Of a stretch of 64,000 bases of DNA, positions 16,763 through 24,304 are shown one piece after another (positions within the stretch are counted from its first letter, which is position 1; each line of letters starts with the position of its first letter). The translations under genes were made by a program, and so were the position numbers. The notes beneath the pieces were generated by a model that had not been told where the DNA came from, did not search any database, and worked only from the letters and a program-made list of their open reading frames with translations. Source of the DNA: Pseudonocardia hydrocarbonoxydans (GTDB taxonomy: Bacteria > Actinomycetota > Actinomycetes > Mycobacteriales > Pseudonocardiaceae); the NCBI RefSeq assembly GCF_006539565.1, contig NZ_BJNG01000030.1:1-64000 (forward strand). Direction: 5' to 3'.

Positions 16763-17023
16763 TCACGCGGAGCGCAGGGCGGGTGTGATCTCGTCGGCCG
16801 CCGGGGCGTCCGCGGCCGGGTGCTCCACGAGCGCGAGCACGCGGTTGGCCAGGAACCGCGCGGTCCGCACGACGGAGCCGCCGCGGGTGGTCTCGGCGAC
16901 CTCGACGACGCCGCGCCCGTGCGTGATCCCGACCCGGCGCCCGGCCCGGGTGGCGACGATCTCGTAGGTCCGGGTGGTGCCGCTGCCGGCGTCGATGACG
17001 ATCTCGACCCGATCGCCCTTCAT
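16763..17023 (-). CDS. Small conserved hypothetical protein upstream of hrpA
   Basis: An 86-residue protein (MKGDRVEIVIDAGSGTTRTY...) that I cannot assign to a family. It appears to form a small beta-rich domain followed by a helical tail (RTARFLANRVLALVEHP). An AGGAG at a spacing of seven before the ATG supports the start. It lies 29 bases before hrpA on the same strand and about 200 and 370 bases after two sigma-R-type promoter candidates, so it is probably the first gene of an hrpA transcript. Confidence 0.65.
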   Translation of the reverse strand: MKGDRVEIVIDAGSGTTRTYEIVATRAGRRVGITHGRGVVEVAETTRGGSVVRTARFLANRVLALVEHPAADAPAADEITPALRSA

Positions 17024-17229
17024 GGGTGCGCTCCTGGGGATGTGGGGGGCGGCGTCGTGGGGGCCGACGCCGCCCGGGCAACCGCGTCCGGCGGTGGAGA
17101 CGCCGGACGTGGCGGGTTCGTGGGGGTGTCCGGGCCGGGCGCTGGTCGCCTCTCGGCGCGTGGCGCACCCGTGGGTGGCGTTGTGGTGAGACCCGGGGAC
17201 ACAGGTCGCCCGGTCCGGACGAGTCGTAC

Positions 17230-17255
17230 AACCACCTACCCCCCTCGGGTATTCC
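17230..17255 (-). promoter_or_regulatory. Sigma-R/sigma-H-type promoter candidate, proximal copy
   Basis: On the minus strand GGAAT (17255-17251), an 18-base spacer and GTT (17232-17230) match the established -35/-10 consensus of the actinobacterial thiol-stress ECF factors (GGAAT-N18-GTT). It points towards the small gene and hrpA. The spacer carries an ATACCC...GGGGGGTA-like palindrome, so a metal regulator site is an alternative reading. Confidence 0.6.
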
Positions 17256-17392
17256 GGACCCGGTGGTCACGGGGCGGGTTCGTGGGGGGTGTCCGGGCCG
17301 GGCGCTGGTCGCCTCTCGGCGCGTGGCGCACCCGTGGGTGGCGTTGTGGTGAGACCCGGGGACACAGGTCGCCCGGCTCGGACGAGCGGTAC

Positions 17393-17418
17393 AACGGCCC
17401 ACCCCCGCCCGGCATTCC
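17393..17418 (-). promoter_or_regulatory. Sigma-R/sigma-H-type promoter candidate, distal copy
   Basis: GGAAT (17418-17414), again exactly 18 bases, then GTT (17395-17393) on the minus strand. Both elements and their spacing survive although the sequence between them differs from the proximal copy, which suggests selection on the promoter. Confidence 0.6.
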
Positions 17419-17425
17419 CGCACCG

Positions 17426-17493
17426 CCGTGATCATCGTTTGGGCGCGTTTCCGGCGAGATCCCGCCGGAAACGCGCCGAAACGGCGATCACGG
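17426..17493. terminator. Long hairpin after the GNAT gene
   Basis: Arms of 31 bases (17426-17456 and 17463-17493) pair with three mismatches around a six-base loop. It lies two bases past the stop of the leftward GNAT gene and just upstream of the distal sigma-R-type promoter, insulating the two units. Confidence 0.7.
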
Positions 17494-17495
17494 GG

Positions 17496-17966
17496 TCACC
17501 GGGCGACGAAGCGGGTCACCTCGGTGCCGTGGCGGCCGGTCAGCGTGCCGTCCTCGACGAACCCCGCGGCGCGCAGCATCGCCGCCGACGCCGCGTGGTC
17601 GACGTCGGCGTACGCCGTCGGCAGGACACCGGGGAACCGGACGCGCACCATCGGCAGCAGCACGCCGAGCAGCCCGCGGCCGTGGCCTCGCCCCCAGTGC
17701 CGCGGCGCGAGCCAGATGCCGGTCTCGATCTCGGCGAGGTGGTCCAGCTCGCCGACGACCACCCCGACGACCCCGGTGCCGTCGCGGGCGATCAACCACA
17801 GGCCCTCGCCGCGCGCGCAGCACGCCATCCCGCGCCGGAAGCGGGCCCGCGCCGTCTCCGGGGTCCACGGCGTGCCGTCGCCGATCCGGGCGGTCACCCG
17901 CGGGTCGAGCGCGAGGGTCAGGAAGTCGTCCAGGTCGGCGTCGGTGCACGCGTCGAGGCCGATCAC
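17496..17966 (-). CDS. GNAT family N-acetyltransferase
   Basis: A 156-residue GNAT-fold acetyltransferase, expected to transfer an acetyl group from acetyl-CoA to an amine. Strand 4 ETGIWLAPRHWGRGHGRGLL contains the R/Q-x-x-G-x-G/A acetyl-CoA-binding motif, and the C-terminal AAGFVEDGTLTGRHG is typical of the RimJ/RimL-like branch. The substrate is unknown. The GTG start overlaps the TGA of the upstream serine hydrolase (GTGA), so it is the last gene of a coupled three-gene operon. Confidence 0.8.
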   Translation of the reverse strand: MIGLDACTDADLDDFLTLALDPRVTARIGDGTPWTPETARARFRRGMACCARGEGLWLIARDGTGVVGVVVGELDHLAEIETGIWLAPRHWGRGHGRGLLGVLLPMVRVRFPGVLPTAYADVDHAASAAMLRAAGFVEDGTLTGRHGTEVTRFVAR

Positions 17967-18769
17967 AGGGCGGCGAGCACCCCGTCGGTGAACGGCGGCC
18001 AGGCCTCGATCGCCCAGTCGCCGAAGTCGCGGTCGGCCAGCGCCACGCAGGCGGCACCGGCGTCCGGGTCGACCCACAGGAACGTGCCGGACTGCCCGAA
18101 GTGCCCGAACGTGCGCGGCGAGCTGTGCGCGCCCGTCCAGTGCGGGGACTTGCCGTCGCGGATCTCGAAGCCCAGCCCCCAGTCGTTGGGCTTCTGCCGC
18201 CCGTAGCCGGGCAGGATCCCGGCGACGCCGGGGAACGCGACGGTCGTGGCGTCGGCCAGGGTGTGGGTGAGCGTCGGCGCCAGCAGCTCGGCGGCGAAGC
18301 GGGCCAGGTCGTCGACGGTGGACACGGCGTCGGCGGCGGGGGAGCCGTCCAGCCGTGTGGCGGCCATGCCCAGCGGCTCGCACACGGCCTGGTGCAGGTA
18401 CTGGGCGAAGGGCATGTCCGCGGCGTCGGCGACGGTGGCGCCGAGCACGTCGAAACCGGTGTTGGAGTAGATCCGCCGCGTGCCCGGCGCGGCCTGCACC
18501 GAGCCGTCGGCGAACGCGAGCCCGGAGGTGTGCGCGGCGAGGTGGCGCACGGTGGAGCCCTCGGGGCCGGCGGGCTGGTCCCACTCGATCGCGCCCTCCT
18601 CCACCGCCACCAGCACCGCGTAGGCGGTGAGCAGCTTGGTGACCGAGGCCAGCCGGAACTCCCGGCCGGTCTCGCCCGCGGTCACCGTGTCCGCGCCGAC
18701 GACCGCCACGGCCACGTGGTCGACCGGCCAGCCCAGCGCCGCGTCGAGCGCCGACCGCAGGTCAGGCAT
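17963..18769 (-). CDS. Serine hydrolase, class C beta-lactamase/PBP family
   Basis: A 268-residue beta-lactamase-fold serine hydrolase. The nucleophile motif is SVTK near residue 43, the YxN triad is YSN, and HFGQSG stands where class C enzymes have the K/H-T-G box. There is no signal peptide, so it should be cytoplasmic, like the esterase/peptidase members of this family rather than a secreted beta-lactamase. The ATG at 18769 overlaps the end of the upstream SDR gene by eight bases. Confidence 0.82.
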   Translation of the reverse strand: MPDLRSALDAALGWPVDHVAVAVVGADTVTAGETGREFRLASVTKLLTAYAVLVAVEEGAIEWDQPAGPEGSTVRHLAAHTSGLAFADGSVQAAPGTRRIYSNTGFDVLGATVADAADMPFAQYLHQAVCEPLGMAATRLDGSPAADAVSTVDDLARFAAELLAPTLTHTLADATTVAFPGVAGILPGYGRQKPNDWGLGFEIRDGKSPHWTGAHSSPRTFGHFGQSGTFLWVDPDAGAACVALADRDFGDWAIEAWPPFTDGVLAAL

Positions 18770-19436
18770 CGCCGTACACCGGGATCGCCGCACCGCTGAT
18801 CGGGGCGGCGTCGGGCCCGCAGAGGAACGCGATCACCTTGGCGATCGCCGCGGGGGCGACCGCGCGCGCCGCGAGGTCCTCGGACATCCAGCTGCGGTTG
18901 GCCGGGGTGTCGATCACCGAGGGGAGCACGGCGTTGACGCGGATCCGCCGCGGGCGCAGTTCGGCGGCGAGCAGCTGGGTCAGCCGGACGACTGCGGCCT
19001 TGCTCGTGGCGTGCGCGACCGGCGCGGGGCCCTCGACGGCGGTCTTCGACCCGACGGTGACGATCGATCCGCCGTCCCCGAACAGCCCCACGGCGGCCTG
19101 TGCCGTCCACAGCGCGGAGCCGAAGTTGGAGCGCCACAGCGACTCGAGCGTCTCCTCGTCGACATCGGCGAGCGAGCCCGGGGTGAAGCCGCCGGCCAGC
19201 CCGACCAGCGCGTCGCAGGCGACCGGGATCCGGTCGAACGCGTCCTGCACGGCCGCCCGCGCCGACAGGTCGGCGGCGAGGGCGTGCACCCCGTCCTGTC
19301 GGCCCATGGCGTCGAGGTGCTCGCCCGCCCGGTCCAGCGCCACCACCTCCCGGCCCCGGGACCGGAACTCGGCGACGACGGCGTGCCCGAGGGCGCCCGC
19401 GGCGCCCGTCACGATGACTGCATCCACGGCGCCCAT
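18762..19436 (-). CDS. Short-chain dehydrogenase/reductase with a replaced catalytic Tyr
   Basis: A 224-residue SDR. The cofactor motif VTGAAGALGHAV is at the N-terminus and VGLAGG replaces the usual NNAG. In the active site, where SDRs have YxxxK, the chain reads HATSK (H142, K146), so the catalytic tyrosine is a histidine; the codon is CAC. The Ser partner is probably S130 in VGSKT. The protein may be a non-canonical reductase or a binding protein. It is the first gene of the operon with the serine hydrolase and GNAT genes, and its ATG lies only five bases from the divergent DUF72 start. Confidence 0.8.
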   Translation of the reverse strand: MGAVDAVIVTGAAGALGHAVVAEFRSRGREVVALDRAGEHLDAMGRQDGVHALAADLSARAAVQDAFDRIPVACDALVGLAGGFTPGSLADVDEETLESLWRSNFGSALWTAQAAVGLFGDGGSIVTVGSKTAVEGPAPVAHATSKAAVVRLTQLLAAELRPRRIRVNAVLPSVIDTPANRSWMSEDLAARAVAPAAIAKVIAFLCGPDAAPISGAAIPVYGDA

Positions 19437-19441
19437 CCTGC

Positions 19442-20266
19442 ATGCTCCGGGGCGTGGCGCGGGCGCGGGTCGGTACGTCGGGGTGGCGGTACCCGCCGTG
19501 GCGCCGCACGTTCTACCCCGAGGGCCTCCCGCAGCGCCGCGAGCTGGAGTACCTGTCCCGGCGCGTCGACAGCATCGAGATCAACGGCTCCTTCTACGCG
19601 CTGCAGCGCCCGGAGAGCTACCGGGCCTGGGCCGCCCAGACGCCCGACGACTTCGTGTTCGCCGTCAAGGGCCCCCGGTTCGTCACCCATCTCAAGCAGC
19701 TGCGCGACGTCGAGGCCCCGGTGGCGAACTTCCTGGCCTCCGGCGTGCTCGCGCTCGGCCCCAAGCTCGGCCCGCTGCTGTGGCAGCTCCCGCCCCGGAT
19801 GCGCTTCGACCGCGACCGGACGGCCGCCTTCCTCGCCCTCCTGCCGGCCACCACCGCCGCCGCGGTCGACCTCGCGGGCCGGCACGACGAGCGCGTCGAG
19901 GGCCGCACCCACCTCGCCACCGACGCCGACCGCCCGCTGCGGCACGCGATCGAACCGCGGCACGAGAGCTTCCGGGACCCGGCGTTCGCCGCCCTGCTGC
20001 GCGAGCACGGCGTCGCGCTCGTGCGGGCCGACTCCGCCGGGACCTGGCCGGTGTTCGACGAGCTCACCGCCGACTTCGTCTACGTCCGGCTGCACGGGCA
20101 GGACGAGCTGTACGCGAGCGGGTACACCCCCGAGGCCCTCGACGCCTGGGCCGCCCGGGTGCGGGAATGGCGGGACGGCGGCCGCGACGTCGTCGTCTAC
20201 TTCGACAACGACGCCAAGGTGCACGCCCCCTACGACGCGATCGCGCTGGCCGACCGGCTCGCCTGA
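19442..20266 (+). CDS. DUF72 (YecE-like) TIM-barrel protein
   Basis: A 274-residue member of the DUF72 family. Characteristic segments are VGTSGWRYPPWRRTFYPEGLPQ, then EINGSFYALQRPESYRAWA near residue 47, EPRHESF in the middle and VYFDNDAKVHAPYDA at the end. The fold is a TIM barrel and the biochemical role is unknown. An alternative GTG start is at 19454. The divergent SDR begins five bases away, so any promoter must lie inside the neighbouring coding region. The 3' end overlaps the end of the convergent MFS gene by 37 bases. Confidence 0.85.
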   Translation: MLRGVARARVGTSGWRYPPWRRTFYPEGLPQRRELEYLSRRVDSIEINGSFYALQRPESYRAWAAQTPDDFVFAVKGPRFVTHLKQLRDVEAPVANFLASGVLALGPKLGPLLWQLPPRMRFDRDRTAAFLALLPATTAAAVDLAGRHDERVEGRTHLATDADRPLRHAIEPRHESFRDPAFAALLREHGVALVRADSAGTWPVFDELTADFVYVRLHGQDELYASGYTPEALDAWAARVREWRDGGRDVVVYFDNDAKVHAPYDAIALADRLA

Positions 20267-21402
20267 TGCGCCACCAGCATCCGCCGGCCCAGCCCCATCA
20301 GCACCGCCGCGACCAGCATCGTCGCGGCGCCGGCCAGCCACGCCGTCGGGAACGAGGCGTGCGCGGCCAGGAACCCGAACGCCGCGGGCCCGGCGAAGCC
20401 GCCGCCGTACACGCCCACCTGCACGATCGACGTCGCCGCCGCGGGGGCCGACGGGTTGAGCCGCACGACGGCGAACTGCAGCAGCCCCGGCCACGCCCAG
20501 CCGAGCCCGAACCCCAGCACGGTGCCGATCACCAGCGCGGGCGTGCCGGGCACGGCGAGCAGCGCGAGCCCGCCCGCGCCGAGCACCAGTGATCCGGTGA
20601 CGACGGCGACGTGCCCGCCGGAGCGCCGGTCGGCCGCCCAGCCGTGCAACAGCCGCAGCGTGAGCCCGACGACGCTGCCGAGGGTGAGCGTCAGACCGGC
20701 CGCGGCCGGGTCGATGCCCTGGTCGACGGCGGAGGCGACCAGGAAGATCCCCAGCGCCGACGACGACGCGGCGGCCAGCCCGGCCGCGACGCCGATCACC
20801 GAGAGCGCGCCCGTGGCCCGCTCGCCCGGGTTCGCCGGGGTCGGGGCGCGGCCCACCGTGTCGCGCGGGGCCACCAGCAGCGCGGCGAGCGCCAGCCCCG
20901 CGCCCATCACGAACGCCCAGCGCCAGCCCAGCGTCAGCGCGACGGCGGGCACCGCGGCCCCGGCCAGCAGCGTGGCCGCCGGGATCGCGGCCTGCTTGAC
21001 GCCGAAGGAGAGCCCGAGCCGGTGCGCGGGCACGTACCGCGCGAGCGTCAGGTTCGCGGCGAGCTGGCCCAGCACGTTGCACCAGGCGCTGCCCAGCAGG
21101 ATCGCCACGAGCGCGGGGTAGGAGCGGGCGAACAGCGCCACGGCCGCCATCACGAGGGCCGCGCCGAGCACCGCGAGCCGGCTCGTCGGGCCCGACCCGT
21201 ACCGCTCGACCAGCCACCCGCACGGCAGCGAGGCGAGCGCGCTGACGCCGAAGAACAGGGCCACCACCAGGCCGAGCCCGGCCGGGTCGAAGCCCAGCTC
21301 GGCGGAGATCTGCACGGCCAGCCCGGCCGTGAGGAAAACCGGCAGCACCGACACCGTCGTGGTCGTGACGGCGCCCAGCACGGCCCTCGCACCAGGACTC
21401 AT
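20230..21402 (-). CDS. Major facilitator superfamily transporter (CynX/NimT-like)
   Basis: A 390-residue MFS permease with about twelve hydrophobic segments. The loop between helices 2 and 3 reads GWLVERYGSGPTSR, the usual MFS signature, and the central cytoplasmic loop is short (PTPANPGERA). The substrate is not evident. I chose the ATG at 21402 (MSPGARAV), where the first helix begins; another start at 21447 would add 15 hydrophilic residues and cut into the LysR regulatory region. It diverges from the LysR gene, which may regulate it. Confidence 0.82.
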   Translation of the reverse strand: MSPGARAVLGAVTTTTVSVLPVFLTAGLAVQISAELGFDPAGLGLVVALFFGVSALASLPCGWLVERYGSGPTSRLAVLGAALVMAAVALFARSYPALVAILLGSAWCNVLGQLAANLTLARYVPAHRLGLSFGVKQAAIPAATLLAGAAVPAVALTLGWRWAFVMGAGLALAALLVAPRDTVGRAPTPANPGERATGALSVIGVAAGLAAASSSALGIFLVASAVDQGIDPAAAGLTLTLGSVVGLTLRLLHGWAADRRSGGHVAVVTGSLVLGAGGLALLAVPGTPALVIGTVLGFGLGWAWPGLLQFAVVRLNPSAPAAATSIVQVGVYGGGFAGPAAFGFLAAHASFPTAWLAGAATMLVAAVLMGLGRRMLVAHQASRSASAIAS

Positions 21403-21489
21403 GTGAGCAATGCTAATGGGCACTTCAGGGCCTGCGGTACCGATCATGCGGAGGAAATGGTACGAAACATACGGTCAGGAGGTGGTCCG
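21403..21489. promoter_or_regulatory. Divergent MFS/LysR control region
   Basis: The 87 bases hold a LysR-like dyad GTACGAAACATAC around 21460, a second GGTAC at about 21435, and the strong ribosome site AGGAGGT for the LysR gene. The A+T content is clearly above the neighbourhood. Divergent placement suggests that the regulator controls the transporter. Confidence 0.45.
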
Positions 21490-22365
21490 ATGGAGCTCCA
21501 CCAGTTGCGCTACTTCGTCGCCGTCGCCGAGGAGGGCAGCTTCACCCGCGCGGCGGCGCGGCTGTTCCTCGCCCAGCCGTCGCTGTCGGTGCAGATCCGC
21601 AAGCTGGAGCAGACCGTCGGGGCCGCGCTGTTCGAGCGCACCGGCCGCCGCGTCGTGCTCACCGCGGCCGGGGAGGTGTTGCGGGAGCACGCGGTCCGGG
21701 CGCTCGCCGAGATGGAGGAGGCCCGGGAGCGCGTCACCGCCGTCTCCGAGGCGCGGGGCGGGCAGGTCACCGTGGGCGTGCTGCCCAGCGTCGGTGCGCA
21801 GCTGCTGCCCGAGGTCGTCGCGCGGTTCCGGGCCGAACACCCCGAGGTCACCGTGCACCTGGTCGAGCACGACGTCTCGCGGGAGTTCGAGCAGATGGTG
21901 ACGGCGGGCACGCTGGACCTCGCCGTCACCCGCATGCCCGCCACCTCCGCCGGGCTCGCCGCCCGCACCCTGGTGCGCGAGCCGGTCGTGCTGCTGGTCC
22001 CGCCCGGCCATCCGCTGCGCGGCCGTCCCGGCGTGTGGCTGCGCGACCTGCCGGACGCCGAGACCGTCGCCATGCGCCGCGGCTACGGCCTGCGCGACCT
22101 CGCCGACCGGCTGTGGGCCCAGGCCGGGGTCACGCCGCGGATCGCGCTGGAGACCGGGCAGCTCTCGATCGTGCGCGGCATGGTGCGCGCCGGGATGGGG
22201 GTGGCCCTGCTGCCGCGCCTGGCGCTGGGCCGCGACGACACCGACGTCGTGCCCGTCTGCGACCCGGGGGCCTACCGCGAGCTGGGTGTGGTCTGGCGGG
22301 AGACCTCGCTCGCCTCGGCCCCGATCGCGGCGTTCCTGGCGATGTTGCTGAAGTCCACCGGGTGA
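21490..22365 (+). CDS. LysR-family transcriptional regulator
   Basis: A 291-residue LysR protein: winged helix-turn-helix at residues 1-60 (MELHQLRYFVAVAEEGSF, AQPSLSVQIRKLEQTVG), then a periplasmic-binding-like effector domain from about residue 90 (TVGVLPSVGAQLLPEVVARF). AGGAGGT seven bases before the ATG fixes the start. It probably controls the divergent MFS gene, perhaps also the convergent UbiX/UbiD operon, with which its 3' end overlaps by 94 bases. Confidence 0.9.
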   Translation: MELHQLRYFVAVAEEGSFTRAAARLFLAQPSLSVQIRKLEQTVGAALFERTGRRVVLTAAGEVLREHAVRALAEMEEARERVTAVSEARGGQVTVGVLPSVGAQLLPEVVARFRAEHPEVTVHLVEHDVSREFEQMVTAGTLDLAVTRMPATSAGLAARTLVREPVVLLVPPGHPLRGRPGVWLRDLPDAETVAMRRGYGLRDLADRLWAQAGVTPRIALETGQLSIVRGMVRAGMGVALLPRLALGRDDTDVVPVCDPGAYRELGVVWRETSLASAPIAAFLAMLLKSTG

Positions 22366-22961
22366 GACGGGGCTCCCGCGCGCCGGCCGTCCCCGCGCTG
22401 GCCGTCCCAGCGCTGCACGTGGTCGGTCTCGATGCCCAGCGCGTCCAGGGCCCGCCCGACGGTGTGGTCGACGATGTCCTCGATCGTGACGGGCCGCGTG
22501 TAGAACGCCGGCACCGGCGGCATCACGATCGCCCCGGACGCCGTGACGTCGGCCATCAGCCGGATGTGCCCGGCGTGCAGCGGGGTCTCGCGCAGCAGCA
22601 GCACCAGCGGGCGCCGCTCCTTGAGCACGACGTCGGCGGCGCGCACCACGAGCGTGTCGTCGTAGCTGGTGGCGATGCCCGAGAGCGTCTTGACGCTGCA
22701 CGGCGCCACCAGCATCCCGGCCGTGCGGAACGAGCCGCTGGAGATCGGGGCGCCCAGGTCGCCGTCGCTGTGGACGACGTCGGCCAGCGCCCGCACGTCG
22801 GCCACCGTCCGGTCGGTCTCGTGGTCGATCGTGGCCCGGGCGGCCTTCGTCAGCACCAGGTGGGTCTCGACGTCGGGAAGCTCGCGCAGCATCTCCAGCG
22901 CCCGGATCCCGTAGACGGCCCCCGACGCGCCGGTCAGGGCCACGATCACGCGCCGGATCAT
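22272..22961 (-). CDS. UbiX-family flavin prenyltransferase
   Basis: A 229-residue UbiX-like enzyme, which makes prenylated FMN, the cofactor of UbiD decarboxylases. Family motifs are VALTGASGAVYGIRALEML at the N-terminus, LVAPCSVKTLSGIATSYDD in the middle, LVLLLRETPLHAGHI, and MPPVPAFYTRPVTIEDIVDH. The last 35 residues exceed the usual length and are encoded where the convergent LysR gene also codes. Its ATG overlaps the UbiD stop. It is the last gene of the coupled operon and supplies the cofactor for its neighbour. Confidence 0.88.
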   Translation of the reverse strand: MIRRVIVALTGASGAVYGIRALEMLRELPDVETHLVLTKAARATIDHETDRTVADVRALADVVHSDGDLGAPISSGSFRTAGMLVAPCSVKTLSGIATSYDDTLVVRAADVVLKERRPLVLLLRETPLHAGHIRLMADVTASGAIVMPPVPAFYTRPVTIEDIVDHTVGRALDALGIETDHVQRWDGQRGDGRRAGAPSHPVDFSNIARNAAIGAEASEVSRQTTPSSR

Positions 22962-24304
22962 GCGAGGCCCAGCTCGAGCAGGTGCGAACGCAGCCGCTCC
23001 GCGTCCGGCGGGGCCACCCGCATCTGCCGGTGGGCGTCACGCTCGGCGGCCGGCACCGTGGCGTCGATGCCCAGCTTGGCCGTGGTGCCGCCGCGCGCGG
23101 AGGGGTCCAGGCTGCTGCCCTTCGCCCGGGGCACGACCAGCAGGTCGCGGTCGGCCTGCACGCGGGTCGCCACGGCCCAGCCGATCTGCTCGTCGTCGAA
23201 CACGTCGACGTCGTCGTCCACCACCGTCACCGTCTTGACGGTCGCGGCCGCGGTGAACAGCGTCAGCATCGCCGTGGTCGCGGCCCCGGGTGCGGGGTCG
23301 CGCAGCGCCACCGCGGCGTCGAAGCGGCAGGAGCCGTGCTCGGGCAGGCGCAGGCCGGCGACGTCGAGCCCGGCCCGGCGCAGCGCCCGGACCAGCAGTG
23401 CCTCGCGCGGCAGCCCGCCGGCCAGGAAGTGCTCACGGCCGCCGGACAGGATCGTCTGGAAGAGCGCGTCGGTGCGGTGCCACGCGGCCTCCAGCTCGAT
23501 CACCGGCGCCGGCCCGCCCGGCCCGTAGGTGCGCGGGAACTCCCCGAACGGGCCCTCCGCCGCGCGGCGCCCGGCGCGGAACCGGCCCTCCAGGACGAAC
23601 TCCGCGTCGGCCGGGACGACCGCGTCGACGGTCGGTGTGCGCGTGACACGCAGCGGCGACGGCAGCAGCGCCGAGGCCACCTCCAGGTCGTCGAGGTCGC
23701 GGTCCGGGGGTGACTGGCTGGCCAGCAGCAGCGCCGGGTGCACCCCGACGACGATGCCGACGTCGAGGTCGCGGCCCTCCGCCTCGGCCCGGGTGAAGAT
23801 CGCCCGCAGCCGGCCGGGCAGCAGCAGCGCCCGCAGCTCCCGCTCGCCGACGGCCAGCATCCGGTTGATCGACAGGTTCGTCGTGCCGCTGGACGGGTCG
23901 CGGACCGACAGCAGCGCCGAGGTCAGGTACATCCCCGCGTCGTGCTCGTGCTGGCGGGTGAGCGGCAGCGCGGAGAGCAGGTGCTCGCCGGTCAGGCGCT
24001 CGGCGAGCACCGGGGCGTCGGCGACCTCGACGCACGCGCGGGGCCGGTCCAGCGCGTCGGCCATCCGGTCGGCGGCGTCGCGGGTGGCGCAGCCCAGCGC
24101 GGGGCCGAGGTGGTCGCGGCCGATCATCGTGTTGCCCACCAGCGGGAAGCGCGCGCCGCGCACCGCGTCGAAGCGCACCGCGCGACGGCCGTCGGCCGCC
24201 TCCAGCACGGCGGCCACCTCCTGGTCGGGGTCGACCGGGGACGCCAGCACGCCGAGGTCGCCGCGCCCGGCCAGCTCGGCGAGCCAGGTCCGGAGATCGC
24301 TCAC
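22958..24304 (-). CDS. UbiD-family decarboxylase
   Basis: A 448-residue UbiD-type (de)carboxylase that uses prenylated FMN and acts on aromatic, heteroaromatic or alpha,beta-unsaturated acids. Visible signatures are the phosphate/metal region SSGTTNLSINRM, the active-site segment EGPFGEFPRTYG, and near the end VDDDVDVFDDEQIGWAVATR with the family's acidic residues. The GTG at 24304 overlaps the TGA of the upstream SDR, and UbiX follows directly, as expected for a working pair. The substrate is unknown; the P450, SDR and acyl-CoA synthetase of the cluster suggest an aromatic or terpenoid acid. Confidence 0.9.
   Translation of the reverse strand: MSDLRTWLAELAGRGDLGVLASPVDPDQEVAAVLEAADGRRAVRFDAVRGARFPLVGNTMIGRDHLGPALGCATRDAADRMADALDRPRACVEVADAPVLAERLTGEHLLSALPLTRQHEHDAGMYLTSALLSVRDPSSGTTNLSINRMLAVGERELRALLLPGRLRAIFTRAEAEGRDLDVGIVVGVHPALLLASQSPPDRDLDDLEVASALLPSPLRVTRTPTVDAVVPADAEFVLEGRFRAGRRAAEGPFGEFPRTYGPGGPAPVIELEAAWHRTDALFQTILSGGREHFLAGGLPREALLVRALRRAGLDVAGLRLPEHGSCRFDAAVALRDPAPGAATTAMLTLFTAAATVKTVTVVDDDVDVFDDEQIGWAVATRVQADRDLLVVPRAKGSSLDPSARGGTTAKLGIDATVPAAERDAHRQMRVAPPDAERLRSHLLELGLA

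Larger units (their letters stand above)
17111..17427. repeat. 163-bp tandem duplication in the hrpA upstream region
   Basis: Copy 1 starts at 17111 and copy 2 at 17273. The first 120 bases are identical apart from one inserted G and a few substitutions; the remaining 40 bases of each copy have diverged but keep the promoter elements. It reads as a direct duplication of a promoter plus leader. Confidence 0.85.

Noticed and set aside
12492-16967. A 1491-codon open frame on the plus strand opposite hrpA
   Set aside because: It is the antisense shadow of hrpA in high-G+C DNA: composition is Val/Gly/Arg/Gln-rich, no domain is recognisable, while the minus strand has all DEAH helicase motifs.
17963-18769. 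Secreted beta-lactamase
   Set aside because: There is no signal peptide and the KTG box is degenerate (HFGQSG), so a cytoplasmic esterase/peptidase-like hydrolase is more likely.
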